Below are positions 60,834 to 64,000 of a DNA stretch of 64,000 nt, piece by piece. Under the pieces are notes generated by a model. The model made no database searches. It saw nothing but the letters and a program-made list of their open reading frames with translations, and was not told the DNA's origin. Every line of letters starts with the position of its first letter. Position 1 is the first letter of the stretch. A program made the position numbers and the translations under genes. The stretch lies in contig JAKZAN010000007.1 of assembly GCA_023053545.1 (NCBI GenBank), positions 7,750,001 to 7,814,000 on the forward strand, read 5' to 3'. The stretch comes from Lepidurus packardi. Taxonomy: Eukaryota > Arthropoda > Branchiopoda > Notostraca > Triopsidae.

Positions 60834-62741
60834 CTTACCGAAAGTGTTATATAAATCCTTTTGTTTTGGCTCAGAAAGCTTGTCAGAGACTTCTTTGTGT
60901 GTGCATGTGGCCGAATCCATGAAGTTGACAATGTGAAAGGGTGTAGGAAATCAAATTTGCGTCTATGAGTTTACTGAAAGTAATCGTAAATGTCGGTATG
61001 ATAATGCAATTAATGAAAGTTAATGGAAAAGCTTACCGAAAGTGACAAAGTTTTTAGGTTTCGGCCCGTAAAGTGAGGGATTGATACTTTTCTTGTTCTT
61101 TTTTTTATGTCATGTAGGCTATATCAGTGGCGGATTCCATACAGCCTGCACTATAACGAAGGGTATGTATTTGAAGGTGTCTAGACAGGTTTGAGTGAAA
61201 GTAGTGAACTTTGTTATAATAAAGATTCATGTTGTTGAATTCTAAAAGGAAAACTTACCAGGAGTTGCAACATTTCTAGGTTTCATCTCATTAAAGGGGT
61301 GTAGGGGACTCTTATTGTTATAAAGTGATGATTCCGTAAAACCAGCAGTCTGAAAGGGGTACGCGCGTAGTTGTATTGGTCTAGCTGTTTACATTGTCTG
61401 TCTCTGAAAAAGTAATAAACCTTGTTATTATTATATATAAGCTTTATATTCTTTACTTCAAGAAAGCTTACCAAAAGGTTCAGGAATCTTTAGGATTGGT
61501 CTCGAAAAGTGTATTTGGGACCATACAGCATGCAGTGTGAACTTGAATTAGCTTCGTGTATGCAATAGTGACTTGTTTTTCACGTACAGCGTTGCTATAG
61601 TATTCAGCATTTACGGCTGTTGTATCATTAGATTTCACTAGGGTAGGAACTACTCAGTTTCTCAATATTATACCACCGGGAATTCTGACATATGCTTTAT
61701 GTGAACTGTAAGAAAGAAAGGGTATTTTGCATTTTACCGGAATTTTTTGTTTTTGCCTGCAAACAACTTTTTTAAGCATTTTAAACGTCGCTGATTCCAA
61801 AAAAAAACAATCATTTTGCGCGGAAAGTATTATTTTACTATGTTTTATGTTGCTGTGTTTTACTATGGTTGCTGTTGAAGACAGGTATGTGATTAGGTTA
61901 GGTTAGGTTACGTTAGGTTAGGTTACGTTAGGGCCGATTTCCACTGAAGGTTAAGGCGCTTAGCCTATATGCTTAAGACAATTCAAACAAAAATAATTCA
62001 CCAAAAGGATAATTCATGATAATTCACCAAATAATTCAGTTTGATGAAGGAGGCGTAACCTCATAAAACTGAATTATTTGGTGAATTGTCATGAATTATC
62101 CTTTTGGTGAATTATTTTTGTTTGAATTGTCTTAAGCATAGGCTAAGCGCCTTAACCTTCGGTGGAAATCGGCCCTTAGGTTAGGTTAGGTTACGTTAGG
62201 TTAGGTTAGGTTAGGTTAGGTTAGGTTACGTTAGGTTAGGTTAGGTTACGTTAGGTGATGTCGATTTGGAATAAATGTTTTGTCGAAAAGGAATGATTAT
62301 TACATACATAAGATTTCCATCTTTTGTGTTGCAAATTTCCATGATACAGTGTTTTCCGCGCGAAATGATTGCTTTTTTTTGGAATTACCGACCCTTAAAA
62401 TGCCAGAAAAAATTGTTTGCAGGCAAAAACAAAAAATTCCGGTAAAGTGCAAAAACTCCGAAAGAAAATATGTATTCATGAAGTTAATTGAAGGAATTAT
62501 ATTATTACATTCAAATAGCGAAAACTTACCGAAAGTAGTACGAATCCTTATGTTTTGGCTGACAAAGGGTGTTGGAAACTTTTTTTATATGTTTATATGT
62601 CCCGAGTCCATAAAGCCGGTAGTGTCAAAGGGTAGGTAATTGAATTCGTCTATTAGGAATCACTGAAAGTAGTAAAGTTGTTATTATCATATTGTAATGC
62701 GATTTGAATTATGAAAGTCAATAGGATAAGCTTACCGAAAG
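60834..62741 (-). repeat. Array of units each with a strong splice donor
   Basis: The string 'cttaccgaaagt' or a near variant (minus-strand donor ACTTTCG|GTAAG) recurs at 60834, 61032, 61254, 61467, 62525 and 62730, with further copies at 56411 and 56633. Several flanks match: a motif like 'ggtttcggctc' next to the donor, 'gggtgtaggggac' about 35 nt beyond it, and a 'gtgaaagtagtgaa' motif in most units. Spacing is about 200 bp where nothing is inserted. Confidence 0.75.
61720..62459. mobile_element. Nested foldback element with TTAGG arrays
   Basis: Outer inverted repeats 61720-61827 and 62353-62459 (ends GGGTATTTTGCA and TGCAAAAACTCC) are flanked by the 8-bp duplication GAAAGAAA (61712-61719 and 62460-62467). 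Inside are TTAGG/TTACG pentamer arrays at 61893-61933 and 62174-62255. These flank an inner near-perfect palindrome with arms 61931-62042 and 62066-62175. No protein is encoded, so it is non-autonomous. Confidence 0.85.
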
Positions 62742-63147
62742 TTCAACAAGTTTTTAGGTTTCGGCTCGGATTTTCGTTTACCAATACCAATATTAGTAAA
62801 AAGTGGTGAGTTAACGGGTGGGTTGAACAGCAAACATCTGTTACTTAGGTTTGTGGGTGGTCCCGTAGAAGGGAACCAATCCGTGGTTTTTTCGTGTTAG
62901 TTTCATGCATGATGGTTTCATGCGATCCTGCTAATTTCATTCAGTAAGTATAAGGACATATATACGTACGGAAGTTTCACGGCGCGTGGCTGAATTGTGA
63001 AATAGTGTTAATAGTAATCGGTGATAACTTGTAGTATATCCATATTGTTGAGTATCTTGTATTGTAATTGCTGACCATCTTGTCACTTTTAGTATACAGA
63101 ATATTTAACTGCTTATCCGTAGGGTATAAGAATCGGAAATGTCGTGC
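62742..63147. other. 3' flank of helicase-endonuclease gene
   Basis: AT-rich. No coding sequence or clear terminal hairpin recognised. Confidence 0.4.
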
Positions 63148-64000
63148 TTATGACTTTGGGATTTCAATGTAAACAATTTTATGATCGGAGTAATATGTTT
63201 CGTATACGCCGGTTTTGGGTTGATTAAAACTGGTGTAAATATGATCTAGTGTTGACATATAGTCAGTGGTATAGGCGGTTATGTGTTGTTGAAGACGTAG
63301 GGGTTTAAGTATTTGTGTTACTTTCGATAAATCTGTTGCACGAGTGTGTATGTCTATATTGAAATCACCTATAATTACTATATTTTCATAAGATGTATCT
63401 ATATCACTTATTAAATTGTGTAGCGCATCAAAGAAATTTTCGACGTTGAACCCGTGGTGTCTGTACAAAACGTAGATTGCAAGTGATAGTTGTGCAATAT
63501 GTAAACTGCAAAGTTCGAGGTATTTGTTGGAACAACGTCTAGTGAACATTCCGTCGAGTTTTGAATACATAACCATTCCATAAGGTGAATTTCCTTTGTG
63601 ATTTGTAGTGAAATCCATACGGTGTAGATCAAAAGAATCTAGTTTATAATCAGCGTCGTAGTCTGCCGCGCATAAACGAGTCTCACATGCAGCAAATACA
63701 GTAGTTGCTTTGATGAACGGATCATTTACAAGGTCAAGGAAATGTTTACGCAATGAGACTATATTTAAAAATGCAATCATTTTTGTTTTTGTATGAACAA
63801 TAGATCTTGGATCTAATAACGTTAACTGTTGAGGTTTCGTTCGTAAACGATCCATTTCTTTTTTGGTGTCGGAGGAAATTTTAATACCAGGTTCATTGAG
63901 ATCTTCTATAAAAAGTCCCTCAAGCCGTTTGGCCCTACTGATAGCAACGTAATGCATGTTTGACGTAGCTCTTCCTAAATTGACAATTACCTGCTCCATT
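63148..64000 (-). CDS. Helentron Rep/helicase C-terminus with endonuclease domain (partial)
   Basis: Open to the right edge, so the N-terminus (Rep nuclease and most of the helicase) lies outside the window; the Met at 63999 is probably internal. The first residues contain Pif1-type helicase motif VI ('YVAISRAKRLEGLFI'). After a linker, an exonuclease-endonuclease-phosphatase domain follows: 'KMIAFLNIVSLRKHFLDL', 'CETRL', 'IVIIGDFNIDIHTR', 'STLDHIYTS', and 'YYSDHKIVYIEI' near the stop. The catalytic Asn, Glu, Asp and His positions are kept and the 283-codon frame is unbroken, so the element may be recent or active. A LINE endonuclease alone would not carry the helicase motif. Confidence 0.88.
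   Translation of the reverse strand, partial: MEQVIVNLGRATSNMHYVAISRAKRLEGLFIEDLNEPGIKISSDTKKEMDRLRTKPQQLTLLDPRSIVHTKTKMIAFLNIVSLRKHFLDLVNDPFIKATTVFAACETRLCAADYDADYKLDSFDLHRMDFTTNHKGNSPYGMVMYSKLDGMFTRRCSNKYLELCSLHIAQLSLAIYVLYRHHGFNVENFFDALHNLISDIDTSYENIVIIGDFNIDIHTRATDLSKVTQILKPLRLQQHITAYTTDYMSTLDHIYTSFNQPKTGVYETYYSDHKIVYIEIPKS

Larger units (their letters stand above)
53700..64000 (-). mobile_element. Helentron-type rolling-circle transposon region (partial)
   Basis: Grouped because the protein-coding pieces lie on the same strand and fit one element: helicase end plus endonuclease (63148-64000), an RPA-like OB-fold protein (53790-54856) and a captured host gene fragment between them. Helentrons are Helitrons whose Rep/helicase carries a C-terminal apurinic-type endonuclease. 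Repeated units, MITEs and a foldback element sit inside. The 5' end lies beyond the window, the 3' end was not found, and more than one element may be present. Confidence 0.6.

Noticed and set aside
1..64000. tRNA, rRNA or snRNA genes
   Set aside because: I scanned by eye for A/B boxes and conserved RNA cores and saw none I could support. A covariance-model scan would be decisive.

Overview
This is a eukaryotic nuclear window from an arthropod, most likely a branchiopod crustacean of the Daphnia type (inference). The evidence is short GT-AG introns (many of 46-120 nt), densely packed genes on both strands, a methuselah-like GPCR cluster, a Rebers-Riddiford cuticle protein, and interstitial TTAGG pentamers, the usual arthropod telomere unit. 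I rebuilt the exon structures by hand. In every multi-exon model listed as a complete gene the exon lengths sum to a whole number of codons.

Layout. 0.7-5.1 kb holds a methuselah-like receptor gene on the minus strand. It is the mirror copy of a second gene at 31.4-36.4 kb on the plus strand, and together they are two arms of a large inverted duplication. Between the arms lie unrelated housekeeping and developmental genes: a vanin/biotinidase-like amidase (5.7-7.6, minus), eIF2B epsilon (7.9-10.5, minus), centrin (10.8-11.4, plus), a PAR-domain bZIP factor (12.3-19.3, minus), an Mp20/transgelin-like calponin-homology protein (20.1-20.9, minus), FBXW7/archipelago (23.7-27.0, minus) and a FAM219-like small protein (28.1-28.8, plus), followed by a broken methuselah-like ectodomain (29.3-30.7).

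36-43 kb continues the receptor cluster, with one intact diverged receptor (39.6-41.8) and several decayed pieces. 43.3-53.1 kb is again ordinary gene space: PMF1/Nnf1 kinetochore protein (minus) head-to-head with SCAMP (plus), a decayed LINE 3' end, a cuticle protein with tandem coding repeats (plus), and the nuclease FAN1 (minus).

53.7-64 kb is repeat territory and looks like a large Helentron-type rolling-circle element on the minus strand, running off the right edge. It has a Pif1-like helicase end fused to an apurinic-type endonuclease, an RPA-like OB-fold protein, a frame-broken fragment of the host gene for mannosyl-oligosaccharide glucosidase (MOGS) between them, repeated units each carrying a strong splice donor, a 1-kb direct repeat, two hAT-type MITEs with 8-bp target duplications, and a nested foldback element containing TTAGG arrays. 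This is the most unusual part of the window, together with a helix-hairpin-helix domain spliced in frame onto the N-terminus of FBXW7.
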